This document shows, in pieces, positions 49,701 to 59,564 of a DNA stretch of 64,000 bases. The position numbers and the translations under genes were made by a program. The stretch's first letter is position 1; every line of letters begins with the position of its first letter. The DNA comes from JABDGM01 sp046349975 (GTDB lineage: Bacteria; Planctomycetota; Planctomycetia; Pirellulales; Lacipirellulaceae). The stretch is from the NCBI GenBank assembly GCA_046349975.1, contig JAXMBH010000009.1, positions 124,001 to 188,000 of the forward strand, in the 5' to 3' direction. The notes below the pieces were generated by a model. That model ran no database searches and was not told where the DNA came from. It saw only the letters and a list, made by a program, of their open reading frames with translations.

Positions 49701-52562
49701 GTCCTATCGCAGCCCCATTTTTCGATTGATCCGGTGGGGGATATCGCAGGCGGCACGTTTGTATGGACATTTAGTTCAAACCGGAATTGGGGTGAGACCA
49801 CAAATACTTCGCTAATCCTCAATCCAATTACTGGCGAGCCAGTGGTCGGGCCTGGAGGTTTGCCCATCTTTAGAAATTGGGAACTCCACATCGAGAATTG
49901 GGGGTCTGCGGCAATGGGACTAAATGCCGTTGAAATTGTTTGGCATGGAAAGCCTGTTGACGCTCCATCACAAGTGCTAACGTTTGACCCCGCGTTTCCG
50001 AATTCGCCCGGGACATATAAGGACTTACAAGGCGGACAAAATGCATGGGATGAGCGATGGTTGAAGGATCAATCGACTAATAACTCAGATCCGTTGAAGG
50101 GCTGGCAAATTCCGATGGCGCAGCGGATTCAGGGGTCAGTAGGCATCGATAACAACGGCGATAACGCGTTCAATTTCGACCGCTATCTTCAGGAAATTAA
50201 CGGAGGTCGATCCGGCTTTGGAGCATACAATGCGTCCGCGCCACGTACGGATGACATTATTCGTAGGCCAGATTATGTAGACGTCAACGGTGACGGCGTT
50301 TTCAACGCAGGTACAGATATCGCGAATCAAGAAGAATTCGCCTCCAACGTCATCGTGTCACTTTTCAGAGTCAATAAAGCTTCCGGTGCCGTTGACACGA
50401 CGCCAACTGCTTATTTTCTCACCGGGGCGGATGGCAACTTTTATTTCGACGTAGATCCAACATACGAATGGGTCATTCGGATAAGTGATCCTCTACAACG
50501 GGACAAGCTGAACGATGTGAATACATCCTCTCAGTTTATGAAGAATTACCAATCGGAATGGCGAATTACCCCAGACTGGTTCTTTGCACCCGATCGTGTC
50601 AATGATTTTGGTACTAGTCCAGGAAGTTTCTACGACCCGAATCCAAGCAATCCAGGAGATGAGCAGCAGTTCAAACCGGCGGAGATTTTATGGGGTGCAA
50701 ACGATGCGAACGGAGACGGCGTTTTCACCAACGGACCCATGCCATTCACAAGCATGGGGGCACCAATCCCGATGGCGGTCAAGAACATCAACTTCCTGCT
50801 CAAAGCTACGCCGCCGGCCCAGCAATTCGTGGTCACCGGCGATGTGTTTGCCGATACGAATTCCACCGGCGTGTTCGATGGCACCGACGCCCTGCTCCAG
50901 AACGTGACGGTGTATGTCGACGCCAACAACAATGGCGTGTTCGAGAACACCGAAACGTCGACCGTGACCGATGCCTCGGGGCACTACTCGCTGCAAATCC
51001 CATCGACTGTGGCCAAGACGTACTCGATCGGCGTGGTGCGTCCGGGAGCTGATTGGCAGTTCAAATCGCCAGGTAACGGCATTAACCAGGTAACGCTGCC
51101 CTCCATTCAGGCAGTTGCCAACTTCGCTCTGACCGCGCCGGCGAACGCTTTCCCAGCCAACCTGCCGCCAGAAGCGCTGGGCCGCGTGTTGGGCGCCGTG
51201 TTCAACGACCTTAACGGCGACGGCACTCGCCAATTTAACGAACCAGGCGCCGCCGGTTTCCGCGTATTCCTCGATGCCAATAAGAACGGTGTCTACGACG
51301 CCGGCGAAATCAATAACATCACGGCCAGCAACGGCTCGTTCTCGCTCGACCAGGTTCCAGCCGATGGCAGCGCGCAAATCGACGTCGTGATTGAGAACGA
51401 AGGAACTGCGGCCGCGGTGTGGCGCATGTCCACGCCCACGCAAGGTTATCGCGTCACCGCGCTCGGTCCTGGCGGCACGGCAACCAGCATTTTCTTCGGC
51501 GTCGATAATCTCGCCGACAACGATTGGGGCGATCTGCCCGATTCGTACGGCACCTCGGCCGCCGCCAACGGTCCGCGCCACGTTTTGACGCCAGGCTTCC
51601 AACTGGGCGGAACCATCGACGGCGAAGCCAACGGTTTCGTTTCGATCGATGCCTCGGGCGATGGCAGCTCCGACGACGGCGTATCAGTTCTCTCCAACAG
51701 CGGCGTGCTCGTCAAAGGCGCCAACACGTTGCGGGTCGCCGTGCAAGGCGTCGGCGGGTTGCTCACCGGCTGGATGGACTTCAACGCCGATGGCCACTTC
51801 GACGAGAGCGAACGCTTGCAATGGTCGCTCAATGGCAGCAGTCTCGGCGGCGAAGCCGATATTAACCCCGGCGTTTACGATCTCCAGATCACCATTCCGA
51901 ACACCGCCGTCGATGGACCCATCGCCGCGCGGTTCCGCTGGGGTGAACCGGGATTGTCGTTCGTCGGCGCTGCGGCGATTGGCGAGGTCGAAGACTACTT
52001 CCTCGGCCTGAACTACATCTACGGCGACTACAATCGCAACGGCGCCGTCGACCAGGCCGACTTCAGCATCTGGCTGAAGCAAAAAGGCCAGTCGGTTGCA
52101 CCGTACTCGGGCGCCGACGGCAATGGCGACGGGCTGGTCAATCAGATCGACTACGACGTTTGGCGTGCCCATTTTGGCAACGCGTTGCCCGCTCCCGCGG
52201 CGGGTTCGAGCGCATTGCTGGCGAGCAATTCGCTTTCGGGCAGTGTCGTCGCGGTTGGCGATCATCCGGCAGCCGCGGTTGGCCCGGCGTTCTCGCCTGC
52301 CTTCGCGGCCGCGTTCTTCGACGATAGCTCGGTGGCGTCGACTCAGCCCACGACCGTTGTGCTCGCGACGACCACGCCGCTTGCGTCTGGTGCGGCCGAT
52401 CCCCTGCTGTTGGATTTGGTGTACGGCGACTTGAATGGCGTGTCAGCCGGTTCGGCTGATGGTTCGCTCTACGAAGTTGCCCACCACGACGAGGCGAATG
52501 CGAATGATCTCGCGCTGGCGGCGGTTCTGAGCGAAGATGGCGATTGGTGGAAGGCAATCTAG
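46779..52562 (+). CDS. Giant secreted subtilase with GEVED, P-domain-like, SdrD-B-like and dockerin domains
   Basis: This 1927-residue protein has a GTG start at 46779 with AAGGGG upstream. The N-terminus carries a basic KRRNRKGRR stretch and a planctomycete sorting-like motif IEKLEDRMVFSVSPF. The S8 peptidase triad is D160 (AVIDSGVQ), H205 (AAHGTAVAG) and S429 (FNGTSAAAPIV). Later come a GEVED-type domain (YDFGDAPAIYG ... DGEVEDYRVIV), a proprotein-convertase P-like domain (VSGPPSNLDFLRIMLTSPDG to WELHIENW), SdrD B-like repeats (GDVFADTNSTGVFDGTDALL, GAVFNDLNGDGTRQFNE), a second GEVED domain (DWGDLPDSYG ... GEVEDYFLGL), and a dockerin pair (DYNRNGAVDQADFSIW, DGNGDGLVNQIDYDVW). It should be an extracellular protease bound through dockerin. 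Confidence 0.88.
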   Translation: MKRRNRKGRRFSALGRKPLGLLSIGKQRQRRTWTIEKLEDRMVFSVSPFNLDVQTTSFGNDTAAGAAATLMREIEWQVAQSAAAANLPAPDYVLYSLPNDPLFPNQWHLLNVGQEVGNPDFQHIYGVAGQDINVVPVWNMVRPDGGIGYTGAGVMVAVIDSGVQTDHPDLAANISLTLRYDAIDGSANVDPEGLELVTDPTGAAHGTAVAGLIGAVWNNGEGGAGVAPGVTLVPIQLVTAGQTDEATVRALRYAMTHGVDITNNSWGPADVRQIATLDPTIYDALRDSVIFGRNGLGMINVWAAGNGGGPSVSAGFQSFGNWDSASYDPYINSRYVIGVTGVDHDGQYRNADGTFTSYPEAGADVLVAAPTGSNAAQNVAEDSGQGSGLWTTDLTGKYGFNAAPLPNGFDADRDFLPNPDYTSRFNGTSAAAPIVSGVIALMLEANPNLTYRDVQEILVRSSRTNAWYESPEAPTTISGGAVSGAATGSSAVGIATGSAAGSNTTYVYAGGGSLASGAAIEYDFGDAPAIYGSAQHRTDDNNLTLGPVRDSEGAGQPTPNADGDDNNPPTNPLIDDEDGVILPSSGGVATISRGRVVNVQVNAPQGGVLNAWIDFDQNNSWDQNTTEHVVWNRLLTPGSNLVTITVPAGVAVGQTYARFRLTSQSYIDSLINSGLDLGPVGIAPDGEVEDYRVIVQSGGGGGGTGGISGVSNFYTTWQTNQLGPFRDPDPYYHSATGAPVGYFPTSGAALFDPIANPAVVGNAPDARQSTSASPLSGNDAARRNGRYELMPALFANGAGYTVSQGYGFYGESVGYAHGIVDAELAVQLAKQWHALGQDIAPNTEKTYTTFVLEEGLNLPAAEKMANNGMLVPGGIGGQSGFIGYWDEYNADPPAPFDPANSDSWPDDSRGASYIDFAVTPNQQISVEYVEVKVSVSGPPSNLDFLRIMLTSPDGTQSELNHYYSDPSFIPHSSQVLSQPHFSIDPVGDIAGGTFVWTFSSNRNWGETTNTSLILNPITGEPVVGPGGLPIFRNWELHIENWGSAAMGLNAVEIVWHGKPVDAPSQVLTFDPAFPNSPGTYKDLQGGQNAWDERWLKDQSTNNSDPLKGWQIPMAQRIQGSVGIDNNGDNAFNFDRYLQEINGGRSGFGAYNASAPRTDDIIRRPDYVDVNGDGVFNAGTDIANQEEFASNVIVSLFRVNKASGAVDTTPTAYFLTGADGNFYFDVDPTYEWVIRISDPLQRDKLNDVNTSSQFMKNYQSEWRITPDWFFAPDRVNDFGTSPGSFYDPNPSNPGDEQQFKPAEILWGANDANGDGVFTNGPMPFTSMGAPIPMAVKNINFLLKATPPAQQFVVTGDVFADTNSTGVFDGTDALLQNVTVYVDANNNGVFENTETSTVTDASGHYSLQIPSTVAKTYSIGVVRPGADWQFKSPGNGINQVTLPSIQAVANFALTAPANAFPANLPPEALGRVLGAVFNDLNGDGTRQFNEPGAAGFRVFLDANKNGVYDAGEINNITASNGSFSLDQVPADGSAQIDVVIENEGTAAAVWRMSTPTQGYRVTALGPGGTATSIFFGVDNLADNDWGDLPDSYGTSAAANGPRHVLTPGFQLGGTIDGEANGFVSIDASGDGSSDDGVSVLSNSGVLVKGANTLRVAVQGVGGLLTGWMDFNADGHFDESERLQWSLNGSSLGGEADINPGVYDLQITIPNTAVDGPIAARFRWGEPGLSFVGAAAIGEVEDYFLGLNYIYGDYNRNGAVDQADFSIWLKQKGQSVAPYSGADGNGDGLVNQIDYDVWRAHFGNALPAPAAGSSALLASNSLSGSVVAVGDHPAAAVGPAFSPAFAAAFFDDSSVASTQPTTVVLATTTPLASGAADPLLLDLVYGDLNGVSAGSADGSLYEVAHHDEANANDLALAAVLSEDGDWWKAI

Positions 52563-52595
52563 TGGCTGTCCAGCCGGATTTGATGGGTGCCAAAT

Positions 52596-52620
52596 AGCCG
52601 GACGGCCACGCCGTCCGGCT
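52596..52620 (+). terminator. Terminator hairpin after the subtilase gene (first)
   Basis: A 10-bp stem AGCCGGACGG / CCGTCCGGCT with loop CCACG, 34 bp after the subtilase stop. No strong T tract follows. Confidence 0.6.
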
Positions 52621-52701
52621 GCGCGCCACCCGTTACTTCCCATCATTCCACAACTGACAGACCACTAGTGCCCGATTGGGCAGCGACATTGAACTGGATA
52701 A

Positions 52702-52734
52702 CCGGACGCCGGCGAGCGCTTCGCCGGCGTCCGG
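52702..52734. terminator. Terminator hairpin between subtilase and MATE genes (second)
   Basis: A 14-bp stem CCGGACGCCGGCGA / TCGCCGGCGTCCGG with a 5-base loop, followed on the plus strand by TTTGTTGTTG. It probably ends the subtilase transcript, and may also serve the convergent MATE gene. Confidence 0.75.
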
Positions 52735-52763
52735 TTTGTTGTTGCAATCGGTCGCTGTGCCAC

Positions 52764-54185
52764 TCACGCTACGGTGGCGGCCGGCGTTTCAATCACGCGC
52801 ATCGCCCGCCATTTTCCCTGGCGAAAACGCAATACGTAAGTCACCGCTGCGATGAGGCACCAGAACACGATCAGCGTCCAGCACCCAAAAATGCTCAGCT
52901 TCCACACCTGCACGCTGAGCACGCTAAACGCCGCGAGTAAGAAAGAAAGCACCAGACTTACCCACAGCAAGAATCGCGTGTCGCCGGCCCCTTTCAACGC
53001 TCCGACGAACACCATCTGCGTTGCATCGAGCAAGTTGTACGCCGCGACAAATTGCAGCAGCAATGCCGCAAGATCACGCACCGCTTGCGAATTCGTCGCG
53101 GCGGAATCACTATGACTGAAAAAGCCGTGGAGAAAAATATCGGGCACGAGCACATAGAGCAGCGAGATTAACAACATATACCCGAGCGCAATTTGCAGTG
53201 CCGTAATCGTGACTCGTCCCGCCAACTCATCGCGATTCTCCCCCAGTCGTTCACCCACCAGCACGGAGACGGCAATGTGCAGGCCATAAATCGGCATGAA
53301 CGCTAGCGAGCTGACACTGAAAGTCACGGTCGTCGCTTCCGCCGCGACGCCGCCAAGTCGATCGACCAGCAAGATAAACGTCGTGAAGCCCGTCACATCC
53401 AGCAGCATTTGAAATCCGCTCGGTCCGCCGAAATACAGCATGCGGCGAACTAGCGCGCCGTCCCAACGCAGCCCTTCCAGCATGCCGAATTTCTGCCGAT
53501 ACCGCGGCAGCAAAATCAGCGCCAGATAGATCGCGGCCTTCATCCACAGGCAGAAACTCGTCGCCGAGGCCGCGCCGGCCACCTCCCACCGCGGAAAACC
53601 AAAGTGGCCGAAAATCCAGCAGTAGTCGAGACCAATGCAGAGGATGTCGATCGTCGCCTCGACGATCATCATCACCCAGGTTTGCCGCCGGCCGCTGTAA
53701 AACGACGCCAGCGATTGCGCCACCAGCAACCCCGGTCCACCGATGCACATGATTTGATAGAACGTCACCTCCGCGGCAAACGTCTGCTCGTCATGCCCGG
53801 CGAGCGCGAACAGCCACGGCGCCAGCGGTGCGGCCGCGGCAAACAGCAAGATAAACCCGAGCGCAATCCACACCGCCTGCCAGATCACCACGCCGATCCG
53901 ATGCTGCTGGCCCGCGCCATCGTATTGGGCGACAAACGTGCTCGCGTACGTGCACACCCCGAGCGGTAGGGCTGCAATCGCAAACCAGGCGACCGACGCC
54001 GAAAACGCCCCGCTCATTGCCGGGCCACTTACGTGGTTCAGCATCATCCGGTCGATGAACGTGAGTATCGTCCACGACAGACTCGACACCACGAGCGGCG
54101 CCGCCACCCGCAACACTTCGCGCCCGCCGCTCGGCTTGGACCACCAACTGTCGGCGCTCGCGGGTTGTTCAGAAGTCACGTACAT
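52764..54185 (-). CDS. MATE family multidrug/toxin efflux protein
   Basis: This roughly 473-residue inner-membrane transporter has about 12 hydrophobic segments in two homologous halves. Family signatures include LRVAAPLVVSSLSWTILTFI, FIDRMMLNHVSGPAMSGAF, and QMVFVGALKGAGDTRFLLWV near the C-terminus (GxLRGxGDT-like). The start is uncertain: ATG 54185 (MYVTSEQP) is favoured, but the frame runs upstream to 54317. It would export toxic or signalling compounds using an ion gradient. The gene stands alone, with convergent terminators on its 3' side. Confidence 0.85.
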   Translation of the reverse strand: MYVTSEQPASADSWWSKPSGGREVLRVAAPLVVSSLSWTILTFIDRMMLNHVSGPAMSGAFSASVAWFAIAALPLGVCTYASTFVAQYDGAGQQHRIGVVIWQAVWIALGFILLFAAAAPLAPWLFALAGHDEQTFAAEVTFYQIMCIGGPGLLVAQSLASFYSGRRQTWVMMIVEATIDILCIGLDYCWIFGHFGFPRWEVAGAASATSFCLWMKAAIYLALILLPRYRQKFGMLEGLRWDGALVRRMLYFGGPSGFQMLLDVTGFTTFILLVDRLGGVAAEATTVTFSVSSLAFMPIYGLHIAVSVLVGERLGENRDELAGRVTITALQIALGYMLLISLLYVLVPDIFLHGFFSHSDSAATNSQAVRDLAALLLQFVAAYNLLDATQMVFVGALKGAGDTRFLLWVSLVLSFLLAAFSVLSVQVWKLSIFGCWTLIVFWCLIAAVTYVLRFRQGKWRAMRVIETPAATVA

Positions 54186-54656
54186 CCTTGTTCGATGGCC
54201 TTTCCCAAACGACCCCATAGCTGCAGTCAGTAGAACGACCTGCTCGCCTTCGTCCACAGCAGATGATGTGCCGAGTAGGAAATCTATGGCACCGCGATTC
54301 CCGTCGTGACAAGACACCCGGTTTGAAGAACAGGTTCGCTCTGCGGATCCAGGTGCAAGTGACGGGCATCGCCTGCGTCACTGGTCGATCATCACGTCCG
54401 TCGATTTGATGACGGCCGTAACATGGTCCCGACTTTGAGCCCTAGCCGCTCGGCCGATAACCGCCTACATAGCGGCCGCGACGTCCACAGCGCCGCCCGC
54501 AACCGCCACGTCCGCCATCACATTGCCCAGTTCGATTTCTTTGACTATGCCTTGAACCTGATTGCGGGCAGAAAGCATCCACTTCAGCTTTACAACACCG
54601 CCGGCCACTCGGCCCCAAACTGTTAATTCTTAAGCATTTTCAATTGACTCATAAAG
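54186..54656. other. Intergenic region upstream of the MATE gene and tRNA 3' side
   Basis: About 470 bp with no recognisable gene. Short open frames (for example 54423-54626 on the plus strand) show no family match or ribosome-binding site. It should contain the MATE promoter. Confidence 0.4.
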
Positions 54657-54743
54657 CGGTTGGGGAGGGATTCGAACCCCCGGTACGGTTTCCCGTACGC
54701 CGGTTTTCAAGACCGGTGCCTTAAACCACTCGGCCACCCAACC
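54657..54743 (-). tRNA. tRNA-Ser (anticodon UGA)
   Basis: This 87-nt gene on the minus strand has acceptor arms GGTTGGG and CCCAACC with discriminator G. The D region is GGCCGAGTGGTTTAAGGC, and the anticodon stem-loop CCGGTCTTGAAAACCGG gives anticodon TGA for UCA codons. A long variable arm (CGTACGGGAAACCGTACC) is typical of type II serine tRNAs. The T loop TTCGAAT is intact. No CCA is encoded. Confidence 0.97.
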
Positions 54744-55065
54744 TGTGCAAATATGTTACTGTTTTGGCGGCTGTTGCGACAGTTCTGCGGCGCCCAGCCG
54801 TGCCAACCCCGCTTTTGTATTTCGCAGGCCCACATCGCGGTATCACGTGGTGCTCTTCTCGCTGGGCCGCCAACTCGCACAGCCGCTCGCTATTCACCCC
54901 AAGATTGCTGTTTGTGCTGTCACCCGCCGGGTGTAGACTTCCGGCCGAATACGGGCATTTCCCTCGCCGAAGCCTGTCGTCGGCCTTGGGGTTCGTAAAT
55001 TAAGCCGCGTGCGCTTGCGAGTTCGGCCTGCGAAACGCTCGTTGTCAAACGGAGGGGATTTCACC
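54744..55065. other. Spacer between tRNA-Ser and the FkbM gene
   Basis: About 320 bp with no clear coding signal. Open frames on the plus strand have no family features. The FkbM promoter should lie here. No terminator-like hairpin was identified. Confidence 0.4.
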
Positions 55066-56241
55066 ATGGGCACTCAACGGTTGCGATCTCACCGCGACAC
55101 AGTTCGATGTGGCGATGCCTCGGCAGAACACTCGAAAGATGCGCATTTTCTCGCGCGGCTCCAAGCGGAGTTCTTCCAAAGTGTGTTCAACAACTTTGGG
55201 AAACGCAATTTTGATCTGCTGCGATTCGGCGCTTATCCCCGCCGGTCGATCGGGACGCGCGTACAGAACCACTTCCGCAAGCGAGCGATCCCAATTGGCG
55301 AACTGAGGGAGTTGCAGCAAACCTACGATTACTATGCTTCGACCTACGCAGACGACCTGACCGAAATCTATCAGCACATCGACGAACCAAGTCGTCATCT
55401 ACTCATCAAGCTGATTGCTTTTCGCGCCTTAGGTTTTCGCCGCGTGATGCTGCCCGCCAACAACGCCAAGTATTGGGAGGCATTGCGGACAGCCGAAGGA
55501 TTAAAGGACCCGCACGACACGATCGATCCCAAGTTCATGCACTTCCTGCTCGCGAAATTCGACCTTCGCGAGATCGGCTACCACATCTCGATGTATCACA
55601 CCGATTTGGGCGTAGCTGTGGATTTCCTCCTCGAGCAATACGCCTACAAAGCCGACGGCGAGACGATCGTCGAGGCCGTCGAGGGCGACACGGTTATCGA
55701 CTGCGGCGGCTGCTGGGGCGACACGGCCCTTTATTTTGCCGAGAAGACGGGCGCTGCCGGGCGCGTATATTCATTCGAATTCATCCCGGGCAACATCCGC
55801 ATTTTCAAGACCAATCTCGAGCTCAACCCAAAGCTGGAACAGCGGATATCGCTCGTCGAGCATCCCGTCTGGGAGACCTCTGGCCGAGATGTCTTCTTCC
55901 GCGACCATGGTCCCGGCAGCGCGGTAAGTCTTACGCCGCTGGAAAATCAAACCGGTAGCGCCACCACGCTTTCAATTGACGATTTGGTCGAACGCGAAAA
56001 GATCGCCAAAGTCGATTACATCAAGATGGATATCGAGGGCGCGGAACCGCATGCTCTGCGCGGCGCCAGCAAAACGATCGAGAAGTTTCGGCCGAAGCTG
56101 GCCATCGCCATCTATCACAGCATGGATGACTTCATCAACATCCCCAAATGGCTGATCGGCCTCGACCTTGGCTACAAATTCTACCTCGGCCATTACTCAA
56201 TTCACGCGGAAGAGACCGTAATATTCGCCTCGCCGGAATAA
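55066..56241 (+). CDS. FkbM family SAM-dependent methyltransferase
   Basis: This 391-residue protein starts at ATG 55066, with GGAGGG about 10 bases upstream. Its C-terminal half is the FkbM domain: motif I TVIDCGGCWGDTALYFAEKT, GRVYSFEFIPGNIRIFKTNL, and the C-terminal KVDYIKMDIEGAEPHALRGA. The N-terminal roughly 170 residues are extra and poorly assigned. The family methylates sugar hydroxyls or other groups in polysaccharide or natural-product biosynthesis. The substrate is unknown. It is monocistronic, between tRNA-Ser and the DUF6800-like gene. Confidence 0.85.
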   Translation: MGTQRLRSHRDTVRCGDASAEHSKDAHFLARLQAEFFQSVFNNFGKRNFDLLRFGAYPRRSIGTRVQNHFRKRAIPIGELRELQQTYDYYASTYADDLTEIYQHIDEPSRHLLIKLIAFRALGFRRVMLPANNAKYWEALRTAEGLKDPHDTIDPKFMHFLLAKFDLREIGYHISMYHTDLGVAVDFLLEQYAYKADGETIVEAVEGDTVIDCGGCWGDTALYFAEKTGAAGRVYSFEFIPGNIRIFKTNLELNPKLEQRISLVEHPVWETSGRDVFFRDHGPGSAVSLTPLENQTGSATTLSIDDLVEREKIAKVDYIKMDIEGAEPHALRGASKTIEKFRPKLAIAIYHSMDDFINIPKWLIGLDLGYKFYLGHYSIHAEETVIFASPE

Positions 56242-56413
56242 GATCGCGCCTAAGCGGGCGGTCCCTTTTCGCCGCCCAAACTTCGGGCCCGATCCGGGCT
56301 TTTCGACGCCGCGTTGACGCTCCCCGCCACTGCTGCTACAAAGGAACGTTCGTCATAATCCAGGCGTCAGCGGCCTGTCCCTGACCCCCGACCTCCGACC
56401 CTCACGCCGCCCC

Positions 56414-56605
56414 ATGAGCATTAGCGAACGCAAGAAAGAAATTAAACGCCGCCGCAAGCGCAGCGAGAAACTTACCAAGCTGAAGAAGCGCCTGCCAAAG
56501 GCCACGAAGAGTGAGCAAGTGGAAATCGCCCGCAAGGTGCGCGATATGACCCCCGGCGCGGAAGTCGTCATTGCGAATTGGGGATTGGTAGCTGTCGACC
56601 GCTAG
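56414..56605 (+). CDS. Small basic DUF6800-like protein
   Basis: This 63-residue protein begins MSISERKKEIKRRRKRSEKL and continues with a Lys/Arg-rich helix (TKLKKRLPKATKSEQVEIAR) and a short hydrophobic end (VIANWGLVAVDR). I recall similar small ERKKEIxRRRxRxxKL proteins as the DUF6800 family, common in planctomycetes; this assignment is from memory. It probably binds nucleic acid or ribosomes because of its charge, but no function is known. Confidence 0.65.
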   Translation: MSISERKKEIKRRRKRSEKLTKLKKRLPKATKSEQVEIARKVRDMTPGAEVVIANWGLVAVDR

Positions 56606-56667
56606 TGCGGAAGGCGGAGGCGGCTCGCCCGTGCCAGTCGTTTCGGCTCATTGGTAATTTGTCAACG

Positions 56668-56698
56668 CGTATTCACAGGCGACTCACCTGTGAATACG
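56668..56698. terminator. Bidirectional terminator between DUF6800-like gene and clpB
   Basis: A perfect 12-bp stem CGTATTCACAGG / CCTGTGAATACG with loop CGACTCA, directly before the clpB stop (56700). No T tract is present on either side. Confidence 0.6.
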
Positions 56699-56699
56699 G

Positions 56700-59417
<2,718 letters not shown>

Positions 59418-59423
59418 AGGATT

Positions 59424-59548
59424 AGCTGTCGGCCTTCAGCGATCGGCTGTCGGCCAAACAATAAGCTCTACGTTTTTGGTTGCTAGCGAAACGAAAAAAG
59501 CTGCCGGCCAGCTACCGGCTTCTCGCCGATAGCTGAAAGCCGACAGCC
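59424..59548. repeat. 7-bp-period hairpin, GGCTGTC family
   Basis: The left arm (59424-59455) reads AGCTGTC-GGCCTTC-AGCGATC-GGCTGTC-GG in 7-bp steps. The right arm (about 59497-59548) holds the inverted counterpart (CCGATAGCTGAAAGCCGACAGCC in part). It fills the spacer between dnaK and clpB. Confidence 0.72.
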
Positions 59549-59564
59549 ACTTGGTTCATCACAC

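Noticed and set aside
54423..54626. 67-residue open frame between the MATE gene and tRNA-Ser
   Set aside because: No family resemblance, no ribosome-binding site, arginine/histidine-rich translation.
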